DNA from: Rheum nobile | Taxonomy: Eukaryota > Streptophyta > Magnoliopsida > Caryophyllales > Polygonaceae | Assembly (NCBI GenBank): GCA_027886185.1 | Contig: WOAB01000093.1 | Span: 7,006,001 to 7,070,000 of the forward strand | Direction: 5' to 3' | DNA: 64,000 nt | Shown here: positions 21,785 to 33,744 of the stretch, one piece after another | How positions within the stretch are numbered: position 1 is the stretch's first letter | How the letters are laid out: the number at the start of each line of letters is the position of its first letter | Made by a program: the position numbers and the translations under genes | Notes under the pieces: model-generated | What the model was told of the DNA's origin: nothing | Databases searched by the model: none | The model's input: the letters and a program-made list of their open reading frames with translations, nothing else

Positions 21785-24700
21785 ATGGGTGATGAATACT
21801 CCACCATTGGAGACAAGGGAGAGGTTGGCTTCATCGATGTTCCCTCAGTCACAACTTCCACTCATACTGAGGAGGGTCTTGTCATGGTGTTTGTGCCGTT
21901 TCCATTTGCTGGAGGAAAGCCTTAATCGGTTCCTGTCAACGAGGTTGCCGCGGCGTCATTCACAATAGAAAACACCATTGATGAATATGTTTTACCTTGG
22001 GGTGTGAAGATTTATGCTTCAAATCCTGAAGATTCATTTGTGTTGTCACTGATGAAACCTCCATCTGGCCAGCCAGATGACATACCCGATGAAGATTTTG
22101 TCTTTTCTTTTTATATGGAGGAACGAAATTTGATGCCACATGGTAGCCTGACTATATGACTGTCTTGTGTGCCTAAGGAGATTGGCGTTTTCACATCTAT
22201 AGTGCATATCGAAACTGAGGTTGTGACTATTGAACGATATGTCTTCCTCTTGGCTGAAGATGAAGTATCCAAAGCTTTGGCACCTCAGAGACCATATAAC
22301 ATACCACCACAGATCAGGAAAGCAATAGAGTTTGAAGAAATCCCTAAAGTAGTCTTACAAGGCTTAATAGAGGAAAATTATGCGTCGTATTTCAATGAGT
22401 TGTAGGGATGGAGGAACTTCTGATTATGGTAAGTGTTATATTTTCTCTGTATGGGGGTTGGGGGACTGAGGGGATACCTAGATGGCATCGTTCTCTCGTA
22501 GTACCAAGTTGTTGAATGATTTTATTTTTTTATATTTGTTTATAGGAGTATGTGAAAGCTTATAATATGAAGTATGTTACTTTGAGACAAAAGTATTATC
22601 GGCTTATAGCACTTAAAGTGCCAGGACTAGGTGAAAGAAGACCCTCAGTTTTCCGTGGAGATGTGGTGAATGTTTATGGAGAATATTCTCTCCATCAGGT
22701 ATGTGGAGAATGTTAGGTATCTTATTATTTTTGTCAAAGTGTTATATGTTATTGTCGGAATGAATTATAAAATTGCATGAATTATCGTTGCCAATGTTGT
22801 GTTCTCATGTTGAACTTGCCAATGTTCTTTGAACAGGGCTTGATCCACCGTGTTGAGGCTGATGAATTATTATTGCAATTTGATGATGGATTTTACCAAA
22901 GCATAGATAGCAATGTGTATGAAATCTGTTTTGTGTTCAACGGGGCAAATTTTAGTAGGCTCCATCAAGCCATTCTATCTGAGAGGCATTACACGAAAAC
23001 TTCCTCTTTCCCCATGAGTATCATGCAAAGCAGAGGATTACAACAAACAATCTTGTGCCTATCTCAATTCTTCTTGATGAGGAGCAAAAAAATGTTGTTC
23101 GCTTAATTTTAGGCTGCAGAGGAGGAGCTCCTTATGTGATTTATGGATCCCCGGGAACATGAAAGACAAAAACACTGGTAGAGGTTGTAACACCCCCAAA
23201 TATTACCTCGAAAGTATTACCGTCAGTGACCTCAGATTTCACATCTGAAGCCACCCAAGGCTTAACCATTTTATATCAACCATAAAACACACCGATAATA
23301 TTAAATATCATAACATTTTATTCAACCAAAGTATCGGATTACATCTGTAAAAATCCCAAATAAAATCTGAAATATAGAATTCATTTCAATACAGCGAAAG
23401 TCTTTTGATAAATAACATAAGGGTCTTGATCGGAGCGATCTCACGCCTAGGATCTTCAACCTTGAGAAAACTTTTAAAAACTCCATCTGCCTTCATCGTC
23501 GCGTACTAGCCTTCACGGAAGGGAAGTTTTCCTGATGTGCCGTATGAGACGGATGACACCAGCCAACCATGCAAGGGAAATAATCGGTTGGTTAGTATAA
23601 TGAAAGACTATGCAAGGGTAAAACAGAAAGGTTCTAAGTAGTCGTATTAGGTTACACCCATCGCTTCTCGAATGAAAGCCGATGACGGTAGTGAACCTGA
23701 ATACTTCTACGGAAAGATACGAAACAGAATGATCAAGAAAAGACTCTAAAAGATCGAGTCTTAGGGAAATATATAAAGAGAAGACTCCAAAAGATTGAGT
23801 CTTATCGGAAAGTATGACAAATGTTTAGGAACATTATAATTTCACACAAGCTTTTAAAAAGACTTGACCATTTGGGTCCACGACCAACCTCACCGCGCAA
23901 TGTGAATTCAGATTTGGAAGGAGGACTTACTCTAATCGAAGTCCGGGCGGTTTCCACGTTGTACTCCTCGCCCGAGGGTATATTAATTATGTGCATAATC
24001 GCACTTATCTTATTAAATTCCAAACCGTACATTTACGTTACAAGTTTTTAAGATATATCATCTCATCGCGAGAGATATTGGAGGGAATAAATTCCGAATG
24101 TCGGCACCAGCTGTGTGCACCTACCCTGAGTAAGGGTACAGTCATGACTAGAGAGAGTACTAGGGCAAAATCCTCCTAATACCAGTTATAAAGAAATGAC
24201 TAGACCTCGCGAGGTACATAGTGTCCCTACGAATACTCGTTCTAACTAAACAGTTAAAACCACACAATAGTCCACACCAATACCATCATGGTAATTACAG
24301 ATATAATAGCGTTGTTTCTAGCAGTATATACAACCTATTATAATGTCACATTTTAATCACATACGTTTATAAAAACTGTTCCCAAACGAAAACAACATTC
24401 ATCCCATTTTAATTAACAATTAAAAGCAATTGATAATTAACGGAAACACGGAATGATGAGCAAGAGCGAACCGCCACTTTCCTTGATCGAGACGAACGAA
24501 CGAATGACGACGGGTTCCTGGGTCCGGAACTGGGAACGGAATCGGATTACAGATTCCTACGACAACGAACCCACAACGAAACCCTAGGTTAGATTCGATA
24601 ATTAAATAATACGAATCTAAGGAAATGAAAGAACGAGGGTCCCATCCGTGATCGGATTGTCCAAGGCCACGATCGCGTTTGCTAAGGCAAACCGTGGTCA

Positions 24701-26783
24701 CGGCTTGGATTCCGCAGTCGCGGATGTCTGGACATCGTTCGCGGTCGCGGATGTTCATGTCCGCGGTCACGGCCATGAATCCGACAACCCTAGCGAACTA
24801 AATCCTCATCGGCGACGACACGATGAGGCTCCGAACGAGATGGCTTCGACTCCCTACGCCACGCCACTTCCAACGCACCACCACTCGACCACGAAAACCA
24901 CCGGCGAGAGCTCCATCGACGATGAGAAATTCCGACGAGCAAACGAGAGCACGAGAGAGAGATTGAGATCTGGATGCCGAACCTCCCCCATCGATCCACC
25001 TTTTATAGCCATCGAGGAGGCCAGGCGAACCGCTCCAGATCCCCCCCCCCCCCCTCGGCGAATCGACGGCCAACCAACCGGCGAGCCATTGAAGACGATG
25101 CTCGATATGTTTTCCGCGGTCGCGGAAAAATGCCTGTTCGCGAGGCTGACGATGCTTCATTTTCCGCGGTCGCGGAAATCTGCCGCGGTCGCGGAAAAGG
25201 CCTATTCGCGTCCTTTTGCCCGGGAAACAATTGAACACGTGATAAAATCTCGAAATAATTAATATTTGTTCCCAAACAAATATTTTAAGCCTCCAAAATA
25301 CATCGAATGTATATTATAATGCTCAGGGAATTATTACAGTGATAATACGCGTTACAGAAATTCCGAACTTCGCCAAATGCGAAACGATTACAGAACGAGG
25401 GTTGAGAAATTACCCAAATACCCTTACTAAAAATGAGGGGTATTATAGAGGTGATCCTACAACTCTATACAACTAGACGTAATTCTCATATACTGGTATA
25501 TGCTTCTTCAAATTGCGCGGCATATCACATATTAGAGAAAATCCTTTGCGAGGGGATGAAACTTAGGGAGGAAGATATTTATAGGTTGAATGCCACACGT
25601 CGTCCCTTAGAAAAAATGAATGCTGCATTGTTGAGGTTTTGCACCTACAGTGCAGGTTTCTTCACTTGCCCTTCTCGAGATGCACTCCACAGGTACAAGA
25701 TATTAATAACGACATATACGAGTGCATCTTACCTCTATTATGCTGAAGGGGTTAATCGTTGCCACTTCTCCCACATCATCTTAGATGATGCAAGCCAAGT
25801 TTCAGAGCCAGAGACAATGATCCCCATATTAACCCTCTTACAAAACAACACAGTTATTGTTCTTTATGGTGATCCCAAACAACTTGGGCCTGATATTCAT
25901 TCAAAGCAAGCTGAGGCTTATGGTTTGGGAAGATCTTTTCTGGAGAGGTTGTTGGACTTTGAAGTTTACAGATCAGGGGATCGCAATTATGTCACAATGT
26001 TGTTGAACAATTATCGGAGCCACCCTGCAATTCTTTGTGTTCCTTCAAGACTATTTTATAGTGGAGCATTGATTCCATATCGAAAAGACAGTAACACATC
26101 TTCCTTACCTTGGGCTGATATGTTTCCCAATGGGAACTTCCCTTTCATGTTTTGTGGCATCCAAGGCTTTGATGAGAGGGAAAAGGGAAACCCTTCATGG
26201 TTTAATAGGATTGAAGCTAGCAAGGTGGTTGAGCTCGTACAGAAGCTGATAAGAAGGAATGTGTCTGAGCAAGACATCGGGATTATTACCCCTTTCCCAC
26301 AACAAGTACTAAAGATAAGGAAGGCTCTCATGTCTCTACATATGAGGGATATTGAGATTGGCGGGGATATTGAGATTGGCGGGGTTGAGCAGTTTTTGGG
26401 TAAAGAAAAGGAAGTGATCATCCTGTCAACCGCCAGATCGACCGCTAAACACGACGAATATGACAGGACTTTTTGCATGGGATATCTGAGCAACCCGAAG
26501 AGGTTCAATTTTTCCCTGACTCGTGCCCGATCATTGCTTATTATTGTTGGAAACCCTTATATTATTGAAAAGGTAATTCCCGGTAAAAAAAACTAAGATT
26601 GGTACTGGCAATCTTGTAAGTTGTTGGTCATTGACATGATTAAAAAGTTGATTAACCAACCGTGTTGTTGGTCATTGACAGGATTGGCATTGGCAAGAAA
26701 TGTTAAAGGATTGTGTTGCAAATAGCGCCTATGAGGGTTGTGCATTCCGCGTGAAAGAGGAGGTTGACAGCAGGCAGTTGTGA
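21785..26783 (+). pseudogene. SDE3/MOV10-like RNA helicase pseudogene, split by a solo LTR
   Basis: The protein begins MGDEYSTIGDKGEVGFID, the characteristic start of plant SDE3, an SF1 RNA helicase that supports RNA silencing. Readable exons are 21785-22440, 22546-22698 (ending LKVPGLGERRPSVFRGD...), 22837 to 25496 and beyond across the inserted LTR, and a last exon 26682-26783 (DWHWQEMLKDCVANSAYEGC). Walker A reads YGSPGT, a stop (23160-23162), then KTKTLVE. The DEAG box is DDAS (about 25785). Motifs NNYRSHP, DIGIITPFPQQV, VEQFLGKEKEVII and NPKRFNFSLTRAR are recognisable. Other breaks are stops at 21923, 22157 and 22403 and a shift near 23000. The copy cannot make a full helicase. Confidence 0.9.
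23186..25447 (-). mobile_element. Solo LTR, Ty3/gypsy family, inverted (2262 bp)
   Basis: The segment begins TGTAACACCCCC and ends GGGGTATTATA and is, end to end, the reverse complement of the LTR at 6917-9118 with modest divergence. It is flanked by the 5-bp direct repeat GAGGT (23181-23185 and 25448-25452), the usual target duplication of Ty3/gypsy integration. No internal retrotransposon sequence remains, so it arose by LTR-LTR recombination. Reading across the duplicated GAGGT restores a continuous helicase frame (TLVE to VILQLYTT), which fixes the insertion point. Confidence 0.93.
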
Positions 26784-27100
26784 TTCTAGTAATGTAATGA
26801 TAGCATCCAGTTGACAACTATCCTTTTTTTTTTTAGAAATGTAATGGTAGCCCACGTTCCAACATTCTAGGAATGTAATGATAGCATCCAGTTGACAACT
26901 ATTCTAGTAAGGTAATTGTCTGTGTGTGTAGTGCTAGCATTGTGCTTGAATTTGCAAAACTTACATGAAGATCGACATTAAAATTTTGGCAATCTGACAT
27001 GTAGAATCAACCATGCTTACGAATACTATTCGAAATTAAATTCATCCTCTTACATAAAAAACCAAAGTCATGAGGTACATACTTCATAGTTAATTCATCC
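26784..27100. repeat. Short direct repeats 3' of the helicase pseudogene
   Basis: AATGTAATGATAGCATCCAG with TTGACAACTAT occurs twice (about 26791 and 26872), about 80 bases apart. No gene is apparent; this is probably the old 3' untranslated region and flank. Confidence 0.45.
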
Positions 27101-27514
27101 TCAACCATGCCTACATGCTCGATTACAAATGCTGAAAGCACTAATCCCTAGAATCACACCAGCACCAAACGCAGAAATAGGAATTATTTCATGGTTCCTG
27201 AAGTTTTCCTGGGAGTGTAGTGTCTTGTTTTCAGCTTCAAGTTCTGCCACCCTTGCATTTAGTCGCCAAATTGCATGATCGAATTGCATCTCACTTGTAT
27301 TAAGTTCCATAATTCTTTGTCGAAGTTCGTGTATTTCAGTACATAGGCGTGTGATTATTTCACCCAACATGTTGGAACATGGGTTATTCGTTAGCAACAT
27401 GTCTAACTCTTCTTGCAACTTCTCCTCTATTTGAGAAGGTGTAGGAGATGTAGGTGGATGTTCATATTTTCGGGGGTCCCCGCTTTGATAACTTGAGGTG
27501 TCGCTGGATGACAT
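27101..27514 (-). CDS. Small coiled-coil protein with C-terminal hydrophobic segment
   Basis: I do not recognise this protein. The start is taken at the ATG at 27514 (MSSSDTSSYQSGDPRKYEHP), because a good acceptor, TTTCTGCAG, lies just upstream at 27529. That leaves a leader exon around 27625-27665 with a donor, so the 33 residues upstream are intron. The protein is 137 residues: a Ser/Pro-rich start, a helical heptad-like middle (LCTEIHELRQRIMELNTSE, WRLNARVAELEAENKTLH; about residues 60-110), then ISAFGAGVILGISAFSICN, which could be a membrane segment. It is open from start to stop, unlike the neighbouring transposase, and is transcribed divergently from it. It probably belongs to the same transposon. 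Confidence 0.5.
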   Translation of the reverse strand: MSSSDTSSYQSGDPRKYEHPPTSPTPSQIEEKLQEELDMLLTNNPCSNMLGEIITRLCTEIHELRQRIMELNTSEMQFDHAIWRLNARVAELEAENKTLHSQENFRNHEIIPISAFGAGVILGISAFSICNRACRHG

Positions 27515-27714
27515 TGTGCTTGAGTACTGCAGAAACAAAGAAAGATTTCCAGCCAAAAACACAGTGATACATGCTTGCTTATTGATCCAGTATGAAAACC
27601 ACACAATAAACAAAGAGTGTTACCTTCAAGTTCGGCGCAACAGTGAATGATCTTTGCTCTGCGAAACGAACAGAGAGGGTTTAGGGATTGTTGAGTCAAA
27701 ATGAGAAGGAACAT

Positions 27715-28498
27715 GGTCGGTCATGTCCGTGCATTTATTTAGGTTTTTTTGTTCAATTTTTGGGCATGTCATTTTTTATTGAATATTGTTTCATAACTAT
27801 TTACCTGATATGACTTCTGAAAATGTAGTACACATCATATTTTAACCTCTGTTTTCCCTCTAAAAGTTAACAAGTTTCCCTCCAATTTCTACCCCTTTAC
27901 CCACGTGTTAGGTTGTCATCCAAGCAGAACCCAACCTGTAAACCTGTCCAAAGCCACCGTAACACCACAAGATCTTAAATCCAAAAATCTTCAAAAAAGA
28001 TTATACAACGTCTTCAATGTCTTTGGAATAGAAGAAATTTAATAATGGGTGAGTTCTGACTTTCACGTTCATATTCTTCTTATAAGACATTCTTTTGTGG
28101 TTCACTAAACGAGAGAATAGCCTTTCAACTTCTTGTTGAGCATTAATCAACTTTAACTCCCGTTTATCCTTGATTCTAGAATATTTGTTTTCCCTACAAA
28201 TTTTTACCCTCAATAGAATTATAAAAATCGCCAGCCTGAAAACCCTTTAATGTCGGTGTTAGGGTATTGTCCCGTTTGGCTAGAAAACCCTTTATTATGG
28301 CTTGAAAACCCTTTAAGTCGGTGTTAGGGTATTGGTCATACTGTCAACGTTTGTCATAAAGTATTTAACTTGTGTTTGCTTTTTGTTCGTATAACAGGTT
28401 CAATATCATACTACTTGACTCTGAAAATAGGTGGTGAATGGATATGTAAGGGAAACAAGTGGGTTTTTTATGGGATCACAACGACAACATGACTTCTT
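27715..28498. other. Spacer between the divergent coiled-coil and transposase genes
   Basis: AT-rich, no frame longer than 70 codons. CCCTTTAATGTCGGTGTTAGGGTATTG occurs twice (about 28245 and 28310). A 40-base phrase around 27877 (AAGTTTCCCTCCAATTTCTA) recurs in altered form at 31550. This is a likely bidirectional promoter region, by position only. Confidence 0.35.
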
Positions 28499-31300
28499 TT
28501 GTATGCATTTATAAATTACTCAAATTTGAGGAAAAAGTTGGCTGAGAAGATTAAATGCATTGACGAGATAGATGAAATAGAGATAAAATATATGTCACCG
28601 TGGAAACCAATGCCACAACCAATCGATGTCAAAGATGACGAGGACCTTGATGCTTTCAAATTTTTGAACTTGCAATCACAAGATGTTATTTGGCCTATCG
28701 AGTTATATGCGAGTATGAAAAAGAAAGGAAACAAAGAGGCAGAGGCCGAGGTTGTGATGGCTGGTCATCCAAGTAGAAGTGATGACGAGGACATCACAGT
28801 GTGTCTGACTCTGTCACCGTTAACACAAACTCAAGAGGCAAAGGCTGAGGTTGTGGTAGGTTGTCATCCAAGCAGAAATGGTACCAAATCCGACAAGAGT
28901 AATATGGTAAGCGACAATTGTCCCACTGAAGCTACCTGAAAATAGTTGATTGTGACATGTATGAAATGAAACCAAAAATTTGTCGTGTAAACAATGGGGA
29001 AGTACAAATAGTTGACTTGGTGAGCCAATTTGAGGCAGATTCAAAAACTGATGGGAGAGAAACAAGGTCTTCCACATGAACGAAAAGAATACATGAATGT
29101 ATTGACATTGAGAGTGATTATGGGGAAGACGTTGGGCGAGATTTTGATTGGGATGACTTTGAGGATGATGTTGAGGAAGATGTTGAAGAAGGGACATTGT
29201 TGGATGACACTAATGAAGTCGACAACTTATTTATAGACATTGATGAGGAAGTTCTTCAAGAGATTGAAGCCGAGTACTATCGTAGCAAACAGTTTAGTAA
29301 AAGGCAATTGGATGATTTTGAAGAGCCAATGGAGGATAATGGGGTGAACGGCAATGATTTGGAAATAAAAGTTGGAGAGCATTTTAATTGCAAAAAGGAT
29401 CTTAAGGATCGTTTATCCTTGATGGCATTACAGAGGCGCTTCTAGATGCATGTCCAGAAGTCTGATAAGAAGTTATATGTGGTAAGGTGCATTGATCCTA
29501 GTTGCACATTTTTTTGTCGTGGGAGCGTTCTTGGCAGCACAGGATTGTTTGAAGTAAAAAAGTATTGTGGACAGCACACATGTGGCATGAAGCTAAAGCA
29601 TAACCACCACACACATGCGAGTTCAAGCGTAATTGCTGACCATATTATGTCAAGGTAAGTAAACAATCCTGTCAATACGATCATATATATTTATCAGCAT
29701 GTATATGAACTAACCTTAGCACGTTACATATACAATCCTGTTACAGCTTTAACACAACCGGTACATGTCCTGGACCTCATGCTGCCGAAATTCAAGACAT
29801 CATGAAGAAGATGGGAGTGACAGTTAGTTACGACAAGGCAAACAGAGCACGTTTAACCGCCATTGACAAGATAAGAGGCACAGTTGAAGAAAGCTATAAT
29901 AGGATTCATGGATACATGTACATGCTCGAAATGATGAATACAAGGACAGTCACACATGTTGAAGTAGATTCTAATCGTCGATTCAAGTATTGTTTTATCA
30001 GCTTGGGTGCTTGGCGCAATGGAATGCAGTTTTTAAGAAAGGTAAATTTAAGTTTTGTCACGTTCCATGATGCTATTGTCAAATTGATACAGTATATTGT
30101 AGCATATAAGATTACTACTGCATTTGTACAATGTCACTTTGTAAAGCTGAGTGAAAACTATTGTAGGTCATAACTGTGGATGGTACCCATCTAGGATAAA
30201 AGTATAGAGGCACACTTCTAGTTGCAATGGCACAAGATGGAAACAGACAAATATATCCAGTGGCTTTTGTTGTTGTTGACAGCGAGAATGACAGTTCATA
30301 GTCATATTTCTTCTGACACCTACGCTCCGTTGTTGCCGACGATCATGACCTCGTATTTATGGCTGACCGTCATGGAAGCATTTACAAAGGTTTAAGAGAG
30401 CGCTACATCTTCGCAAAGCATGGTTGTTGCACACTTCACCTATTTCAAAACGTGAAGACGAGGTTTAAAAGGAATGACTTGTGGATTCTGTACCAAAAGG
30501 CAAATCAAGCGTACACGAAACAAGATTTCAATCGTGAATTTGCAAGACTTTGCACCCAGTCTCCGGAAGTCGGTACCTACCTCAGGGGTGTTGGATTTGA
30601 AGCATGGACAAGGTCACATATGCCCGCAAATAGATTTAACATTATGACGTCCAACAATGCGGAATCCGTTAATAGTCGCTTAGTGGGCCCGCATCGAATG
30701 CCGTTGATTGGGTTGCTTGATGGTATACTGAATGTCATGAGTCAGTGGTTTTATGACAGGAGATTTAAGGGAGAGCAACATTCTGATCTTTTGACCCCGA
30801 CAGTTTGTCGTGAGCTAGAAGGTAATTATTTGAAATCGTTGACAATGGTTGTGAGTAGGCTAAATCAATATGAGTTTCAAGTGCATGCCAATGGAACTAC
30901 ATTCTTGGTAAATCTGCATGCTCGAACTTGCTACTGCAACGTCTTCCAAGTTGACCAAATTCTTTGTGCGCATGCAATAGCGGCTGCGAAGGATTGTGGT
31001 GTGGATCTTGTCCCTCTTGTTCATCCCCTCTTTACTACTGAAAAGTGGAAGGAAGTGTACAAGGAAACTTTATATCTGGTTCCTGCATTTGAGCATTGGG
31101 AAGTTCCTGACACGGTCTTGAATAGAGCATGTTTGCCCCGGATGTTAGGAGGAAATCAGGAAGACCAAGGAAGAAAAGAATCCCGTCACGTGGAGAATAC
31201 AGGGGCCCGAGGAGAAGGTGTGGAAGTTGTGGCACTCTCGGCCATAACTCACGAAACTGTCCTAACCCCTCATCCGGCCCATGATGCGGTTAATTGTGTT
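28499..31300 (+). pseudogene. mudrA-like (MULE) transposase pseudogene
   Basis: N-terminal PB1-like and acidic parts (28499-29240) are followed by the MuDR DNA-binding region (KKLYVVRCIDPSCTFFCR, WRGR-type zinc residues and HTCGMKLKHNHHTHAS, 29446-29654). Exon 29747-30041 ends FISLGAWRNGMQFLRK. The catalytic exon starts at 30167: VITVDGTHLG holds the first Asp and MADRHGSI the second, and a candidate Glu lies in NNAESVNS. The SWIM zinc finger CYCNVFQVDQILCAHA lies near 30930. In a shifted frame at 31145-31285 come SGRPRKKR and the knuckle CGSCGTLGHNSRNC. Stops at 28937, 29079, 29443, 30197, 30299 and others disable it. Confidence 0.88.
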
Positions 31301-31699
31301 ACCTCTTCAGTTATCTATTTTGTTAATATGTGTTTCCTTGTGTTACCTCTTGAATTATCTATTTTGTTAATATGTGTCTTAAGAGATCCAAACTCTTGAA
31401 GGATCTCTTACCACTCATATTACTTTTCGTATAAATGATATCTATTTTGTTAATATGCGGTTAGTTATTGTAACTCTATCTTGTCATGACTATATACATA
31501 TCCTGACAAAGTCAATATTGACTACTTTTGGTTAAATTCATATGACAGAAGTTTCACTCCAATTTGTACCCCTTGACCCTACTTGTTATTCTTCCATATT
31601 TATCATGACATATTCAATATGCTTTCAAATAACCTACCGACCGACATGAGTGGCATCTAAATAACACACAAGAAAATTATAAACCGTCCTCGGCCATAC

Positions 31700-31810
31700 A
31701 TAACATGCTTCCTAAAAGCACTACATTTACGTGACATTATATAGTCACTACATGACATTATATGTTCACGACACTAACATGTATTACCACAGTAGTTGTA
31801 GTAACGATGT
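31700..31810. repeat. TGACATTATA motif cluster, copy 1
   Basis: CATGCTTCCTAAAAGCACTA and CATTTACGTGACATTATATA with GTCACTACATGACATTATAT form a short cluster. A longer relative lies at 33000-33240 in the same orientation. Together they bracket the B3-domain gene. The repeats have no coding content. Confidence 0.55.
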
Positions 31811-31892
31811 TCAACACAACTAATTTAAACCAACAAAACCATCACCATAGAGTTACATTCTTTAAATTCAAAATAATACTAAAAACATGCAT

Positions 31893-32489
31893 CTAAGCTC
31901 TGAATATGGTAACGTTGTATATAACATTGCGGTGACTCACTATTTCAAATACACATGCATCGTTGATTTCCAATTCATTGTCAATTACAAATTGCCTCCA
32001 GCCTGTGCCAAATCTGTAGCGATTCCTACTTTTTGCGACAGACACGGGCCAAGCATTCATACCATAATTCAGGATGACTTTAGTGATTCTTGCAGCATTC
32101 AAGAATTTGATAGCATGTTTGCTCGGGACACCCTGCATATCAGTAAGTGCATTGCAAGTTGATATTATGAAGTAATCCTTATCACACATTTACATGATAT
32201 TATGAAGTAATCCTACCAGACGATAGTCGCCCTGGACATTGGTTTGTTTCATTAAAACAACGAACCTATTATTCTTGTCACATGGAAAAGTTGGGCTCTT
32301 TGTATTGCTGATGTTGGCTCAGCTGCAACAGCTCCAACATCTTCATCATCTTCATCATCAACATCTCCATCATCTTCAAGAATAATTGGGTGGTCGTCAC
32401 TGTTGTACTCTCTAGTACTCCAAGTGTTGTAACTGGTTCCTTCTTCACAGTGGGATTCAGAGCTGATATCAATCACATTATTCGACATC
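31893..32489 (-). pseudogene. B3-domain (REM-like) DNA-binding protein, broken
   Basis: The minus strand starts MSNNVIDISSESHCEEG (32489), has a long acidic run (EDDGDVDDEDDEDVG) and then the B3 domain: NNRFVVLMKQTNVQGDY in one frame and ITKVILNYGMNAWPVSVAKS, GTGWRQFVIDNELEINDACV, VTIFRA in another. B3 domains are plant-specific DNA-binding folds; W-x-V, GW-x-x-F and C-V-F-E are their usual landmarks. At least one frameshift and a stop lie near 32190-32260. A leader exon with donor GTCCAG|GT is visible at about 32670-32780. Its place beside a MULE transposase suggests a transposon-borne or captured gene. Confidence 0.65.
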
Positions 32490-32989
32490 CTGTTAACAGT
32501 ACCACACAGAAGAGGACTTTGATGCAATACGGTAAAGAAAATATCATACCTAGTTCCAAAGAGAGACTTTCATTGAAACTCAGAATATCACTTTAGCAAC
32601 TCCATGTGTTCGAATCCAAGGTAAATTTTTTGAAACAATTTAAAAATAACCATGCTAATTGTATAATAATACCTGGACTTCCTTTTTCGTGAGTCAAATG
32701 GTGTTGATTGTGGTTGAACTCTCTCCAAATGGGGTCAATTTGATTTCGGCTGCTCAATCCCGACAAACCCTAGAAAACTTACCCAAATTGAGATAGATGA
32801 AATAAAGTCAAACCCGTTTTGGAACAATATATATAATAGTCTGTTAAACCGGGTTCATAACAAGTTCTTAATATATATAATTGTTAAACCGGTCAGAAAT
32901 TTGCCCTAATATGGCATTGTGTGCTCCAAGGAACCACTCAGAAATTGGACCTAATATGGCATTTTGGGCCTGCCATACTAACTGTTTTG

Positions 32990-33245
32990 GCCCGTCGTCT
33001 TTCATATGTCATAAAGTACTATATTATGCGACATTATCATAAAGTACTATATTATATAAAACGGAAATACATAACATGCTTCACAAAGCACTACATTTAC
33101 GTGACATTATGTAGTCACTATATGCCATTATATGGTTCCTACATGACATTATATATTCATTACAGTAACATGCATTACAAAATACTTGATAACCTACTAA
33201 ATACTACGTGACATTACATAGTCACTACACTAAATTACTTAATAA
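32990..33245. repeat. TGACATTATA motif cluster, copy 2
   Basis: The phrases CATAAAGTACTATATTAT (twice), ACGTGACATTAT (twice), CTACATGACATTATATATTC and TAGTCACTA recur here. The part at 33077-33180 parallels 31706-31800 almost word for word. I read it as the non-coding repeat of the same multi-gene element. Confidence 0.55.
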
Positions 33246-33256
33246 AATACTAAATA

Positions 33257-33445
33257 TTACACAAACACTGATGCGGAGGAGACAAATGAATCTGGGCCGT
33301 CGCGTTGCGGAAGTTCTTGAACAACATCTCCGATGACGACATATATGTTAATGAATGCCACGGTTCTACCAAGGGCTGCAAGGACGGCTGCGTCTTCATG
33401 GTTTTGCAAGGCCCTTAAGGTACAAGGGCCGCCGTCGGGTGGCAC
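33257..33445 (-). other. GC-rich gene fragment, unidentified
   Basis: A 62-codon open frame on the minus strand (PDGGPCTLRALQNHEDAAVL, then VAFINIYVVIGDVVQELPQR) stands out from very AT-rich neighbours by its composition. It has no intron edges or domain I recognise and is probably a fragment of a captured or decayed gene. Confidence 0.3.
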
Positions 33446-33740
33446 AAAAAAATATATTTAGATTATCTTATTTTTACCAAAAAAATATTATCTTCTTTTT
33501 TACCAAAATAAGATTATCTTCTTTTTTAACAAAAGGAAGATAAATTATCGAAATTATTATTAGAGATAGATAATAATATTAATTATTAGAGATAGATATC
33601 GATATAGATTATCTTCTGTTTACCAAAAAAAGATTATCTTCTTTTTACCAAAAAAGAAAGATAAATTATCAAAATTATTATTATTATTAGATATTATCTT
33701 CTTATTTAATATATATTAATTAAGGATTTATCATTATAAT
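33446..33740. repeat. AT-rich TTACCAAAA / GATTATCTTCTT repeats
   Basis: GATTATCTTCTTTTTACCAAAA recurs four times between 33455 and 33660. The same words reappear at 40760-40930 and 45940-45970. Nothing codes here. Confidence 0.55.
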
Positions 33741-33744
33741 ATTT

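Noticed and set aside
24648..25275. Frames up to 204 codons on both strands in the solo LTR
   Set aside because: They follow GC-rich palindromes in the LTR and overlap each other on opposite strands.
27515..27613. 33-residue N-terminal extension of the coiled-coil protein
   Set aside because: A strong acceptor (TTTCTGCAG) ends at 27529, so this stretch is read as an intron of a gene with a non-coding first exon.
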